The translations under genes were made by a program, and so were the position numbers. DNA of 64,000 bases from Clitopilus passeckerianus (Eukaryota > Basidiomycota > Agaricomycetes > Agaricales > Entolomataceae), in assembly GCA_944990035.1 (NCBI GenBank), contig CALYLX010000100.1, forward strand, positions 248,001 to 312,000, read 5' to 3'. The notes beneath the pieces were generated by a model that was not told the DNA's origin, did no database searches, and saw only the letters and a program-made list of their open reading frames with translations. Below are positions 11,131 to 21,657 of this stretch, piece after piece; position 1 is the stretch's first letter; the number at the start of each line of letters is the position of its first letter.

Positions 11131-11439
11131 ACGGTGTTACAAGTAGCGTACCGTTATCAATATCGCATTCTATTCAAATAATGGAGTGTATTCATTCCGT
11201 ATTCGCTCTTAATTCCCTCTCAAGGAATCATCAGGAATGACCATCATCCTTCAAAAATAACAGAGACAAACATTGACGTGCGGCACTCATGCTGGAGATG
11301 CAAGGATACCATCTGTTCGGTAGACAATCCCCTACATATATTCACTAAGTTCTGAGGCCTGGATCTGATTCTAATACATCATGGGACACTATGTATATAG
11401 GTCAGACTAATTCCACAAGCACTGGTATTGCTCAAGCCT

Positions 11440-14400
11440 CTAGTTTTTGGCCTTTCTTGCGGGTTGCCGACGAGAACGCCCAGTAGCAGGTTTTTTCTTG
11501 GCAGGAGCTTTTGGCGCCGGAATTACAATTTGATTCCGTTTGGCCAAGGGTCTCGGCTTGGGCTGTGGCTTGCGTGGCTGTTCAACGATCTTCTGTTCGG
11601 GCCCCACGAGGAATTCAGGGCCAGGCTGTGACATCACGATCAGTCCCTGCATGCTGTCAGCCATCGTGGCCACTCACCTCCATTTCAGACTCGCTCCAAG
11701 CCTGATAATCGTGGCTACACCAATCGCTCGGTGTTCCCTTCCAGGGGTCCCAATGGTTCTGATGGTCTCCTGCATCTAATCCCCACTGGTAGAACCCTGC
11801 AATTCCTGCACCTGGCGATCGCGTAAACATCTCTCTTTCAAGCCTCGCCAAGCACTCTGCATCGACATCGACCACCTTCTCTTCCATCCGTGCTTCAGTA
11901 TACTGAAGGGTCCATGCCTGGTTGATAAAGTCCTCGACCTTCCGCCCTCTAAGCTTGTCCTTCTGGAGTGCTTGCTGGTACATCTGATCTGCGATGAACA
12001 AGGTAATGGCATGTGCACCTGGGACACATCCAACCCAGTCAGGGCGAAGGCGACGATTTTCGGAGATGTGGACCTCAAACCAGTTGGCAACTCGGGCCCG
12101 TTCAGCTACTGACAGACCACCGGCAAACGAAACTTGGTGCTTGGTAATGTCCTTTCCTTGCGATTCAAGGTAGTGTTTAGCCGGGATGTTGACTTCGGTG
12201 CCCAGCGAATCGGGTTTCTTCAGAAGTGTCGTCAAGATACTAGTCCAAGGTGAGAGCCGCTGTGACATCCGGTGTGTATGGGATCACTGATGGATCTGAC
12301 AGAATATCCTCGCTTTCATCATACCCATACGGCGGATGATCCCAGTGGCCAAGCTTGAACACAATAAGTAAGTCGAATTCACCTGGGTTCAATCTCAATC
12401 ACTTACTCGGATTTGTCTTCTAGCGTGACGGTCTAGCCATAGACTGTCAGTAACGTCCTCTCCCGCGACCATAGACGTTGCTTCTGGCTGAGGTTCGGAC
12501 TTGTCAAACCTGCACCCCCTCCACCATCGAACCTTCCATTTCTTCACCTTCTGATTGTTCTCCTTTACAACCCACTGAATTAACCTGACAGGATACCAGT
12601 AGGTCCCATGGCGAGCAAGAGCACCACAACCAGCTTTTAATCGCTTTTTCAGAGGAGGAAGGTCATTGGCGCTATCGAGACTCTCAAGCCTAGATGATCA
12701 GTGAGTTCCATTTCCGATCCGGTGACTAATTTCTACTTACCTTTCCCATTCAGCCTGATCTTCCTTTGCAATGAAAAGCTCGAGGTCGTCAATCCTACAC
12801 TCATCACATAGGAATCCTTGTTTCTTCGTCAAACCGTGAGCTCTTCCCTTCCTCTGGCACGCTATATGACACCAGTTTTCGCAGGCATCGCAGCAGACAG
12901 CAGCACCATCCTCCTTATCACGATACAGAAGGTTTCCATCGCCCACCACACCACATCGACACTTGAAGTCGAAGTCTTCATTCGGTCCGGATTTCCCTGA
13001 GGATGAAGGTGCGGAACTTGCAGAATCGTCGGATTGAACCTTATCCTCGGATTTGGTACGTTCATCGTCTGAAGAGGTGTCTGAGGTACCGTCTGACTTG
13101 TTCTTGGCGAGCAACAGTTCGGTTTCCTTCGATTCTGGATCGGAGTCTTCAGATTCGATATCGGGTGACGGGGGAGGTGGGTTTTCTTTCTTCTTCGAAC
13201 TATTCCCTTTCACGTACTCTCGAGTCGAAGCAGTGAATGGGTTAGACAGCCAGAATCGCTTTATTGGATCCATATCAACAAGTCCTTCATCACTGTATCG
13301 GACATCCGGTAGCTTCTCTAGTGATTCTCCGATGATCTGAAGGCTAAATCTGCGTGATAGCTCGGATTTACGTTGCTGGAAGAAGTCGAGTTGGGTGGTG
13401 GTTCCTCCTCGAAGACGATAGACGGCGGCGCAGACTTTGTATCCAGGTGGAAGGCTTGGTGAAGATCCGGAGAGATGTGAGGAAACGGTAGCGGTGGGTT
13501 CAGGAAGGGCATGGCCATTGTGAGTGAGGTCATCGTATGTGTAGACTGTGTTCCTGTCTTCGCTAGCGAATCGAGCAATAAAATGTGACTTTCCGCTGCT
13601 GTGGAGCCCAAGGCCGATTAACTCGTAAACGACACCTTTCTCCTTGCCTTTCTGTTGCGCTTTTGCCTTTGGGAGTGGGACAAGAACTTCGGGGAAGTTC
13701 CAAGCGATAGTAGAGTCTGCTGAGACCGTGCTATCAGCCACTTCGATGATGAAGACCACCGGAATTGAAACCACGAGGTCACGAATGTCTTCTCGGGTTC
13801 CAGAGCAGTGTCGCTCGCCTGCTTTGACTCGCCAACAGCCTGACGGAACAGCCGTTCGCTCGCGGTCAAGGGAAAGCAGGGATGAAAACCAGGCAGAAAC
13901 ATCGCCATTAAAGGCAGCATGGTCGGAGGTGGATAGCTGTCGCTGTGTTTCGCGTCGAGCTGGTGCTAATACTGCGACATGTTTCCCACCTGAGGTTGGC
14001 GACCCAGTACAGTAGTGGATCTCGGCTTTCACAAGTTCAAAGTAGGCTGAAGCATCATATGAAAGTGACGAGGCATCTGCAGCCTTACAGGTCGTATCAT
14101 AGAGCCAGGACTATGGAATTATCAGTTGTTAGAATACTAGTAGAAAAGGATACAGATTAGAATGCCACTCACCCACTGAGGTTGGAAACCAAATGGTTTC
14201 TGCAGGTCGACTGCTCCTGTTCGAACAAGTTCCTTTCGAAGAGCGTCACGGTGAGTTGTGAGAAGTTTGACGTCCAGTTCCACACCCTCTGACTGACGGT
14301 CAGGAGACTCCAAAGCGTAACGGCCGTTGAGACATTCAAAAACTGCCTTGAGTCGGTTGTCATCGGGGAGATTATCGAAAAGAACATAGAAGTCGATCCA

Positions 14401-16845
14401 GTTGCATACGACTGCAGCGTACAGAAGTGTCAGCGAGGAGTCGAGCCAGCATGAATTCTTCTTGAAAGAGTATGAAAGAATCGGGCTTGGGATTTTGACA
14501 GCAGCGGCCGAGCGACGTGGTAGTACTCCACGTTTTAGAGTAGCCTTTTGGGTTTGTTTGAGAATATCATGCTGCTTCCGAGCAGCTTCTGCCGATGCCT
14601 GAAGCTTTTCCTTGAAGTTCTTCTTCATTCGCTGGCGCCTTGTTTCGACCTTGGGCCTGGGCTTTTTCTTTGGTGCAAGTTCACGAATGGTATCTGGTGC
14701 GCGCCCACGATCATCATTCTCTTCATCGACTTTGGCACCTTGCTGATTTCGGGGACGTTTGGTGAGGCCAAACTGTTCAGCACGATTTTTATGGGGTTCA
14801 GGGACGCCATAACGGGTGGGGACTCCTCCTATACTGCGGTATTAGCTTCTAGAATATCGAATGTGAGATTCAGTCATACCTTTCTCCGCTATATAAACTC
14901 TTTCGTTATGATCGGCATTTCCTCGCAGTGCGTACAGTCCAGAGAATAGGGAATGGTCCTTGCCGGATCCAATGTAGAGGGTATTGTGAATGGACTCCTC
15001 TGCGTTGGTGGTAGATGGAATACTGTCCCAAATGTCTGGGTCCATCATCCGTTGAGATTTGAATAACATAGCAGCATGCGCTGCCCGAAGCCACCATTCT
15101 AGCCATGGGATCGCTCCTGGAAAATTGTCTAGAAGACCATTGCTGAGCGATTGAAAGTCGGAGTCTGTAGTAGCATCCAAAAGAGCCATAACTCGACTCT
15201 TGAATTCGTTGATGCGATTGGGGGGAACAGCATGACCGACTCGGGAAACACGAACAAGATTCTTCTGAAAGTGATAAACACACCCTCGAAGAAGTGCTGG
15301 TGCCGCCATCTCTAGTTCATCCTTAGTGCGAGAGTCATCGGGTCTGGCCTCCCAGAACTTGATGAAAGCTCTCATAAACCCCAAGCGTTGTGAATCACTA
15401 AAGTCAACGACCTAAAAATTATGTTAGAATCAAGCGGGGATTTTACGAACCAGGACTCACATTGATAAACAGTTCATCTTCGATTGCCATTTTACGTTTA
15501 CTCGCTTCCTCCGCAATGCCCTCAAATAAAGTAAGGAAGTGGAACATGTAGTGCGTGGCACTGACACCATCAGAATACGAGTAGAGAGCAGGGGTCCATC
15601 GAGAGGTCTCTAGTACATAGACTGATGATATAATGAGGATTGAGGTTCGGTCCTTCCAGAATTTATGCGCGCCGTCCGAGAGAATTCCATTTATAGGCTC
15701 GTCAATGACCGCCTCACGAACAAGCTGAGAGCGCATGAAGTCTGTTTGAAGACAGATAACTGTGACTGGATCCATAACTTCGCGTCGAACAAACCCTGGA
15801 TTCTCCCGCTTGAATTGTCGGAAAGTAGCAAAGAAAGTGTCACCAGTCCCAACTACACCTTGGAGAACACTCTGTCTTTCATATCCTACACGGCCAAGGT
15901 TCTGAAGCGCCGGATTGATATCTGCGACTGATTTTCCTGGTCCTTTCAGTCCAGGAACGCCGACTACTAGCTGAAGAGGTGTAGCCTTTGGGTTGGCGAT
16001 GACAAGTTCGGCAAATTCATCCGTTTCGCCAGGGAGGAGATGAAGAGTGCGGGGAGGTTTGGGATGGCCGTGCTCGAGCCGGTTGGTGAACTGTATACCG
16101 CCTTTCCACTTCCGAAGCTCTCCCCTGACAGAACAGGGAATATGAAGGAGTGCGCCGATATGACATATGGGACATGGATCTCGGAGCTGTAGTTCGATAT
16201 CGGCCTGAGTCTTCGCAAGGGGCCGTAAAAGAAATTGGCATCCTTGACCGTTTGGTAACCGCTTTTCGCAAGTGATAACGCCATAGCAGACAATATGGGA
16301 GAGGCGACCGCCCTCAGGTTCCTGTGCATTAATGCCGCCTTTTTTCGTGGGATAGTTGCGGTGAGCCCAGTGGATAACCAGAGTGTTGCCCATGCGTGCA
16401 TATTCTTGGTATGAGACGTCGCATTTGATGTTACCGTCCGGCCAGCCTGTCCAGCGTTCCAGGACGCGTTGCTGCGATGGATCAGAGAGGTCGCGTGTCG
16501 GGGGGATAACAGGAGGGGAAGGGATCTCTTTTCCGGTGCTGGTGGGCGTATCTTGCGGGGGTTCAGTTAGCCTGCTTGCGACTAAGTCTGCGAGCCGATT
16601 CAGATCGATTCCTGTCAAATACATGTAGCGAGTCCATTAAGCAAGAACGAAGCCATGACATACCAGCGACATCTCCTTGACCTTCCCCTCTCACGGGCTG
16701 CTGATTGCGATGCTCAGAAGCCGATCCCGCTGTTTGATTGGCCTGCGATGGCGGATCGAAGAAGTCAAGTAAATGACGGATGAACCCCTAAAGTCCTATT
16801 AGATAACAGCGGTCGGAAAATGAAGAGCGGGCATACCAGAAACAT
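11440..16845 (-). CDS. MULE transposase fused to GCM zinc domain, USP-like protease and PHD finger
   Basis: Ten exons by my model: 16845-16837, 16787-16664, 16611-15461, 15411-14880, 14828-14173, 14110-12741, 12689-12407, 12353-12325, 12239-11678 and 11625-11440. They sum to 4,902 nt, an exact multiple of three, giving 1,633 aa. Domain order: GCM-type zinc domain (about 85-235; WAHRN, CYGVITC, LRP, CPIC, IPC, EHGHPKP); MULE DDE core with D357 (SDGAHKFW), D431 (VVDFSD), CxxH 472-475 (CVYH) and E566/567 (TNAEES); basic NLS-like APKKKPRPK; a cysteine-protease Cys box (NSCWLDSSL, Cys732) with matching His/Asp box (SHFIARF...YTYDDL, His1000); an acidic linker; a PHD finger (about 1200-1265, ending CDEC); and a Lys/Arg/Pro-rich tail. 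Presumed nuclear: it would cut and join the element's ends, and the PHD finger could read chromatin. Exon 8 and its flanking 85-nt intron are the least certain parts. Confidence 0.88.
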
Positions 16846-16989
16846 GGCCGGGCTGTACCAATACTTGGTGGAACAAGGAAAGGCGCAAAATATCTGCGAT
16901 ATGGGGGTCAATAATTTTGGAGGTGATCGGCGCGGCCTCGATCACTGGTCAGTGGTCATCAAATATCCGAGCATCAATGTATTCCCGGT

Positions 16990-17192
16990 CAGCGGTGGTG
17001 ACACAGGCTCTGCAGAACGGATGCAGCAGGTTGCAGTCTATAAGAGATAGCCTGCAGTGTAGTGCAGAGAGGTGCGGTCAGTTGCAGTCAGGTGCAGACC
17101 GGTGCAGAGAGGTGCAGACCGGTGCAGTCAGGTGCAGTCAGTTGCAGAGTGGTGCAGACCGGTGCAGACCAGGTGCAGAAATGTGCAGGCAA
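16990..17192. repeat. Dense GTGCAG subterminal repeat array of the MULE
   Basis: About 17 TGCAG words, mostly in GGTGCAGACC / GGTGCAGTCA / GTTGCAGTC contexts at 8-12 bp spacing, lie just upstream of the transposase start. They could be transposase-binding sites or an autoregulatory promoter element (inference). Confidence 0.8.
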
Positions 17193-17869
17193 GATGCAGT
17201 AACAGATAAACAGAGCTTTCTTGGACCAAGACCAGTCATAGTACGAGGTAGATGTCATTATGATTGCCAGATAGTGTTGAAAAGATATTTGATTGCTTCG
17301 CTCATGTCATCTAGATGTACTTGAATAGTGTGAATATCTAATGCTGATGAACATATATGTGAGCTATTCAAGATTATAATAGTAGGATAGAGTACCAAAT
17401 ACCTTCAATTACTCGATATCTGTGTCCAAAATCTCCTCTTATGATACAGAATTGCGGGCTGAAGGTCTCGCAACGTAGCGTCAATGGGCGAGATGACAGT
17501 TCAAGCGGAGATCGAAACGTCCGCAATCTTGGCTTGGCCTATGACCAAGTCTTCATGAATTATTTTGTACATATATGCCCAGAAGATCCATTATACGCTA
17601 TACTTACACCACGGATGAGTGTTAAATATCTCTACATAATTCAATTGAGAGTGCTACATTCATCCTTCATTGCTTTTCCAAGTACCTTTACCCATCAAAC
17701 TATTTAGACCCCGACATTTCACCCCCCAAGTGACCAAGATCGGTCGTTGCTTCGCACAAGACTTGGGCATCCAGATGAAAAGGTAGCCTATGGTTCAATT
17801 AAATGTATGTAAAGGTTCTCTACATGAAATCTAAACTACAATGTATAGGTTACAATATGGCTAACGGCA
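17193..17869. other. AT-rich non-coding part of the MULE
   Basis: Between the subterminal array and the right inverted repeat. AT-rich, with no supported coding frame. Confidence 0.6.
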
Positions 17870-17944
17870 CGTACTGCAGAAGATGCTGCAAGTAGCCTGC
17901 AGTTGAGCTGCAGAAATGGCTCTGCAGATCGACTGCAGTTTTCT
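17870..17944. repeat. Right terminal inverted repeat and TGCAG-rich end
   Basis: Ends in CTGCAGTTTTCT (complement of the left AGAAAACTGCAG), with five or six TGCAG words inside 75 bp. Confidence 0.85.
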
Positions 17945-17952
17945 GTGAACCG

Positions 17953-17962
17953 GCCTTGAAAT
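17953..17962. repeat. Target-site duplication, right copy
   Basis: GCCTTGAAAT, identical to 10989-10998. Confidence 0.93.
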
Positions 17963-20829
17963 ACTTCTAAGAGTGGCGGAGTTGGAGCGGAAGGCATTGG
18001 AGGGATAAATGGAAGCGGGGGTGCCTCTGAAAATCTGGGTGACGACTCCCACTGGCCACTATTAGCATTTCGCATTGCTAGAAGCGAGTTAGTATACCAC
18101 GGTTGTGTTTAGAGCGGGGCACGAATGGACTAACTGCTTCGGGGCATCCAAACCGTTCTTGGCGATACATTCTCCATCTCGTGGGGATATGAGACATGGA
18201 TCGAAGGGAGACTTCCATGTCCGGGCAATGGTTGCGGAGACGGAATATAATTTGTGACGCCGGGGGAGCCCATTGTGCTTGGAGGAGAAGTCATCATATA
18301 CGTGGAACTCCTACTGAAAGATGGTTCACCAATGGTGTAATTCTCAGGACTAAACTGCAGTCTTTTCCTCGGGATCGTCTCCGGGGGCGACACTGCTCTG
18401 CTAGGTGTTGCCAGTCTGAGTATCAGAGCCCCAGTATCGTCCAACACATCACATCTCGCTACACTTCCAGACATATGGTTGAAGCGACGTTCAAGATCAG
18501 ACGTGAAGGCGAGATCTGTGAGGTAAAGGACGTAGTGCTCAAGATGAGATGGCGGATGACCTGTTTCGAGGCATAAGAGCGCCTCCAACTGGCGTGGCCT
18601 AAACTCCTTCTCATTCCATCGCCGTATGATAGACAGAAGGGCTTCCATGGCCAAACTGTAGTTTTGCCATGGCCGGTTTATCTCCTATAAAATATTATGG
18701 AAATAAGAAAGTCATGTTTTCGTGCTATCGCGGGAAAGCTCACTCGGATGAAGGCGTCCCATTTCCGCTGTCCATCGTGACCGAGCCTCATTGTGAGGAT
18801 ATATGGGGGCGTTCCTAGATACTGATTTGCCGATCCAAAGGCAAACTTCAAGACCGTTATTGGCCTGTAGAATACGGTCGGATAATTGTCGCCTGTTCCG
18901 GTTGAAAGGGGTTCGGTTGGCTGCAGTTGTATCATTGGCACTGGCATCTCGGTCACTGCGTCCGGGGAGTAATCGTTTGACGTATTTAGATCGGATTCCT
19001 GGTGCCTCAAAGGGCTGGTATCATACGAAGTAGGTTCGTGAACCCGTTGAGCGTCAGAGGTGGTACGGCGACGCGTGAGATGCGCTGGCCCATCGGGTGT
19101 ATTGACAGAAGATGCGTCCGATTCGTCGTTATCGCCATTAAGACTGGTCACCCATGCGCGATCCATTTGAGCACCATAGCGTCTGAGGGTGCTGAGGATC
19201 AGAGCTAGATATATCATGCCTGCGACCAGCAGGACACTAATCCCGACCCTCGCAGCCAGTCGAAGACGGGAAGATAGGACCTTCACACTGTCCGGTGATT
19301 CGACGAGCCAGATGAACGCGAATATCTCCGCCACAAAGAGAATAAGTGACCTGGTAACGCCGAATCTGAGTCAGAGAAAGTCGAACTAACAGTAACTAGC
19401 GTACCAGGACAACCATATAGCCGGAATCGACAAGAATATCCAAACATTCCAGAACGGGGCGGTTTTAGTTGCCTCGCCTTCCTGTGCGTGGGATTAACGA
19501 ACTCATCTCCTGAACGGCGTTAAAAAACTCACTCTCGCCCACTCAACCGCTTTGTGAAGAGGCCGCATGATTGAGAATCGAATAATGTACGTGCAGCTGT
19601 AGATCAGGCTCATCAAACCGCAAACTAGTGCTGCGAAACCGATGTAGCGAACGACTTCATTTGCAAACACCGGTCCAATCTGCATCGAAGATATGATAGC
19701 TCTAGAACATGGGCCCATTTAGAGAGACGATAGTTTGGTATTGGGCTGCCAGACTTACGTCAAGAGAAGAACAGCCACGATATTCATCGTCTTCCACTCC
19801 TTCGTCACCGCATCCAAGAACGTGTTCCACAGTGTCTTCAAGCTCTCGACCTCAGGCGGACATTGAGAAAGGTCATAGTATACATGAGCGCTGCCAGGTG
19901 TGTGGAGTTCACCATCTCGGTTGCGATTGCTCTTGATCTCCTGTCTATTCCGTTTGACGTTTTCTTTTATGGCATCTTTAAGCCTCTCTCCACTGCATTG
20001 AACCTCCTTGAATATCTCCGTTACACGGCTATAGTAAAGGAGGGGAAGGAAGAGTAAAAGCGTGTTGAATGCCTGGACCGATGACGCTGCCAACAATCTC
20101 CTGGCTTGCGGCAATAGCCTGGCCTTCTTTCTGCGGGGGTTGGGGTTGCTTGGGGCTGCGCCGGGCTGAGGAAGGGCGCTCTCCGTGACGATATCACCAA
20201 CGGAAGGGAGTTCATCCGTTAATGATGGCAATGAAAGATTATATGGATTGCCAGGCGTATACCCGTCCCTGAATGGCGTCGGAAGTGGGTATCCAGGATC
20301 AAAGTGCCATCTCTTGTCTGGCATGGTTGAGAAACGGGCTAAAGGTACGTGATCTGTGTGAACCGGCCACGATATGAGCGTGTTGTCCATTGGTAGATAA
20401 TAGCTACACATTTACCCCGATAATCACCATTTCCATAGCCACGAGGATACGTGTATAACCGTCGGCCTGTTCGTTGATTTGTCTCGCTAATGGAAGCACC
20501 CTCACGCTGGTCAATGGAGGGGAACGGCAGTTGGCTACCTGATAAGCCGGGAGGCGGAAGGGTAGGAACCTGAGAAAAAGGCGCCTCTGCGACCCAAGTC
20601 ACGCCAGATGAGCTAGCATGTTGTAAGGGGGGACGGGATCCGATAAAGGCTTGTTGGAGGTCTGAAGGATTAGTGGCGACATGCAGGTGCGGTCTGTCCT
20701 CTTGGTTGTCCATGAGCTTGGGAGTGCCTTCGATACTGTTGGGAGGGAGTGATAGTACAGACAGAAAAGCCGCCGTCTGAATGAAATGCGATGATAGCAA
20801 TTCTCCTGTATCGCTCTTGTGGGTCCAGG

Positions 20830-21120
20830 ACCTTATGCTCTATCTGGGCCATCATCGGAAGCAGATTGGATTTGAATGGGTCCTATCAACTTGCTGAAAG
20901 GATGTATCTTTGACGTAAACAAAGGCCAGATGATCCAGAGAGCACTGACAAGTTTCCATACAAAGCCCATATGTTTGACGCAGTGTGGGTCCGTGGTGAT
21001 GAAAACAGGATGGGAAGGTGTCAAAACAGGCGCCAAATTTTGAAGGCGCCAACAGAAAGGCACGAGCCGTCATAACGGTGTTTGGATTAGCTTCAAAATG
21101 TGTTCTTTATACTTCCGTGC
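20830..21120 (-). promoter_or_regulatory. Conserved upstream region of membrane-protein copy 1
   Basis: This segment upstream of copy 1 is recognisably repeated upstream of copy 2 (about 26735-26990) and copy 3 (about 30830-31100). Shared blocks include ATCATCGGAAGCAGRTTGGA, ATTTGAATGGGTYCCT, GATCCAGAGAGC and TTTGACGCAGTGTGGGT-like words. It marks the duplicated unit and probably contains promoter or 5' leader signals. Confidence 0.65.
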
Positions 21121-21657
21121 ATGCTTTCACTTGCGATTACTCGAAAGGCAGGATCATGACGAGAATGACTCGACAGTTTTGAATTTGCCAGTTGATGGTC
21201 AGCTGAAGACGACAGGTCAGAAAAGGCGTTTCATTCCCACGGTCCAAATGCCAAAGCTGAGCCGAATCCCGATGACCCTCAGGGCAGCTTCCCTTCGCCT
21301 TTGAGTTTCTTATGGTGCAGCTCAAGGCGACAGGTTCTGAACTCACAAGCGCTCCTGATAGTCAACAGTCTTGTTCTCTACGGCTTTGTGTCTTATACTT
21401 CTCGTTTGACTCGGGGGCCTGTGATAACTGCACTGTCCAACAGCCTCATGGCGTTCAAGCAAGGTTTACTTCCAAAAAAACCTCTCTTAGATTCGGCCCA
21501 ATCTGACGGGCTTAATGCGAAGCTTGAATTCATCTAGGCTGTTTTGAAGGATATGAAGTCACACCAAATCTCGAGGAATACTCAGCAAGACAACCCGTTC
21601 CACTCGCTTCTACTTACCTCTCCGAATCAGTCTATCTTTTCTCTTGCAACCACAAGA
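21121..21657. other. Upstream region of the hydrophobin pseudogene
   Basis: Leads into the pseudogene. The last 120 bases resemble the leader of hydrophobin 1 (ATTYATCTAGGCT, GGAATACTCAGCAAGACAACC, CTCGCTTCTACT). A word near 21150, AGGCAGGATCATGACGAGAA, recurs at about 27048 ahead of unit 3. No gene is supported. Confidence 0.55.

Larger units (their letters stand above)
10999..17952 (-). mobile_element. MULE-type DNA transposon, 6,954 bp, apparently complete
   Basis: The ends are fixed by a perfect 10-bp direct repeat (10989-10998 and 17953-17962). They form a 20-bp imperfect terminal inverted repeat whose inner 12 bases, AGAAAACTGCAG, are identical (11007-11018 and the complement of 17933-17944). 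A second matched block, TGCAGAGCC, follows at 11026-11034 and the complement of 17918-17926. Both ends carry many TGCAG subterminal repeats. The interior holds one open ten-exon transposase gene on the minus strand. It sits in the last exon of membrane-protein copy 1. The clean target duplication and intact gene suggest a young, possibly autonomous insertion. Confidence 0.93.
10485..20713 (-). pseudogene. Multi-pass membrane protein, copy 1, split by a MULE transposon
   Basis: Same family as the intact copy at 27504-30724. It begins MDNQED at 20713. Exons 1-3 can be placed at 20713-20416, 20338-19759 and 19701-19533, with phases (and exon 3 length) matching copy 3. Membrane segments lie in AFNTLLLFLPLLYY, the exon 3 helices, and SVLLVAGMIYLALIL. 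The last exon starts near 18078 and is cut at LLEVFQG by a transposon (10999-17952). The coding frame resumes on the far side at 10988 and runs to a stop at 10485, ending in SWELDIREAEVVVDE. With the element and one target copy removed the frame is continuous, so this was a functional-looking gene until insertion. As it stands, translation enters the element and stops near 17836, losing the DUF6699-like C-terminal domain. Confidence 0.88.

Noticed and set aside
12240..12324. Apparent frameshift and stop in the transposase gene near 12.27 kb
   Set aside because: An 85-nt GT-AG intron with a good branch region (CTCAC) restores the frame, and the total exon length then divides by three.
17050..17192. 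GTGCAG repeats considered as a telomeric or satellite array
   Set aside because: They lie inside the transposon and match its terminal sequences.
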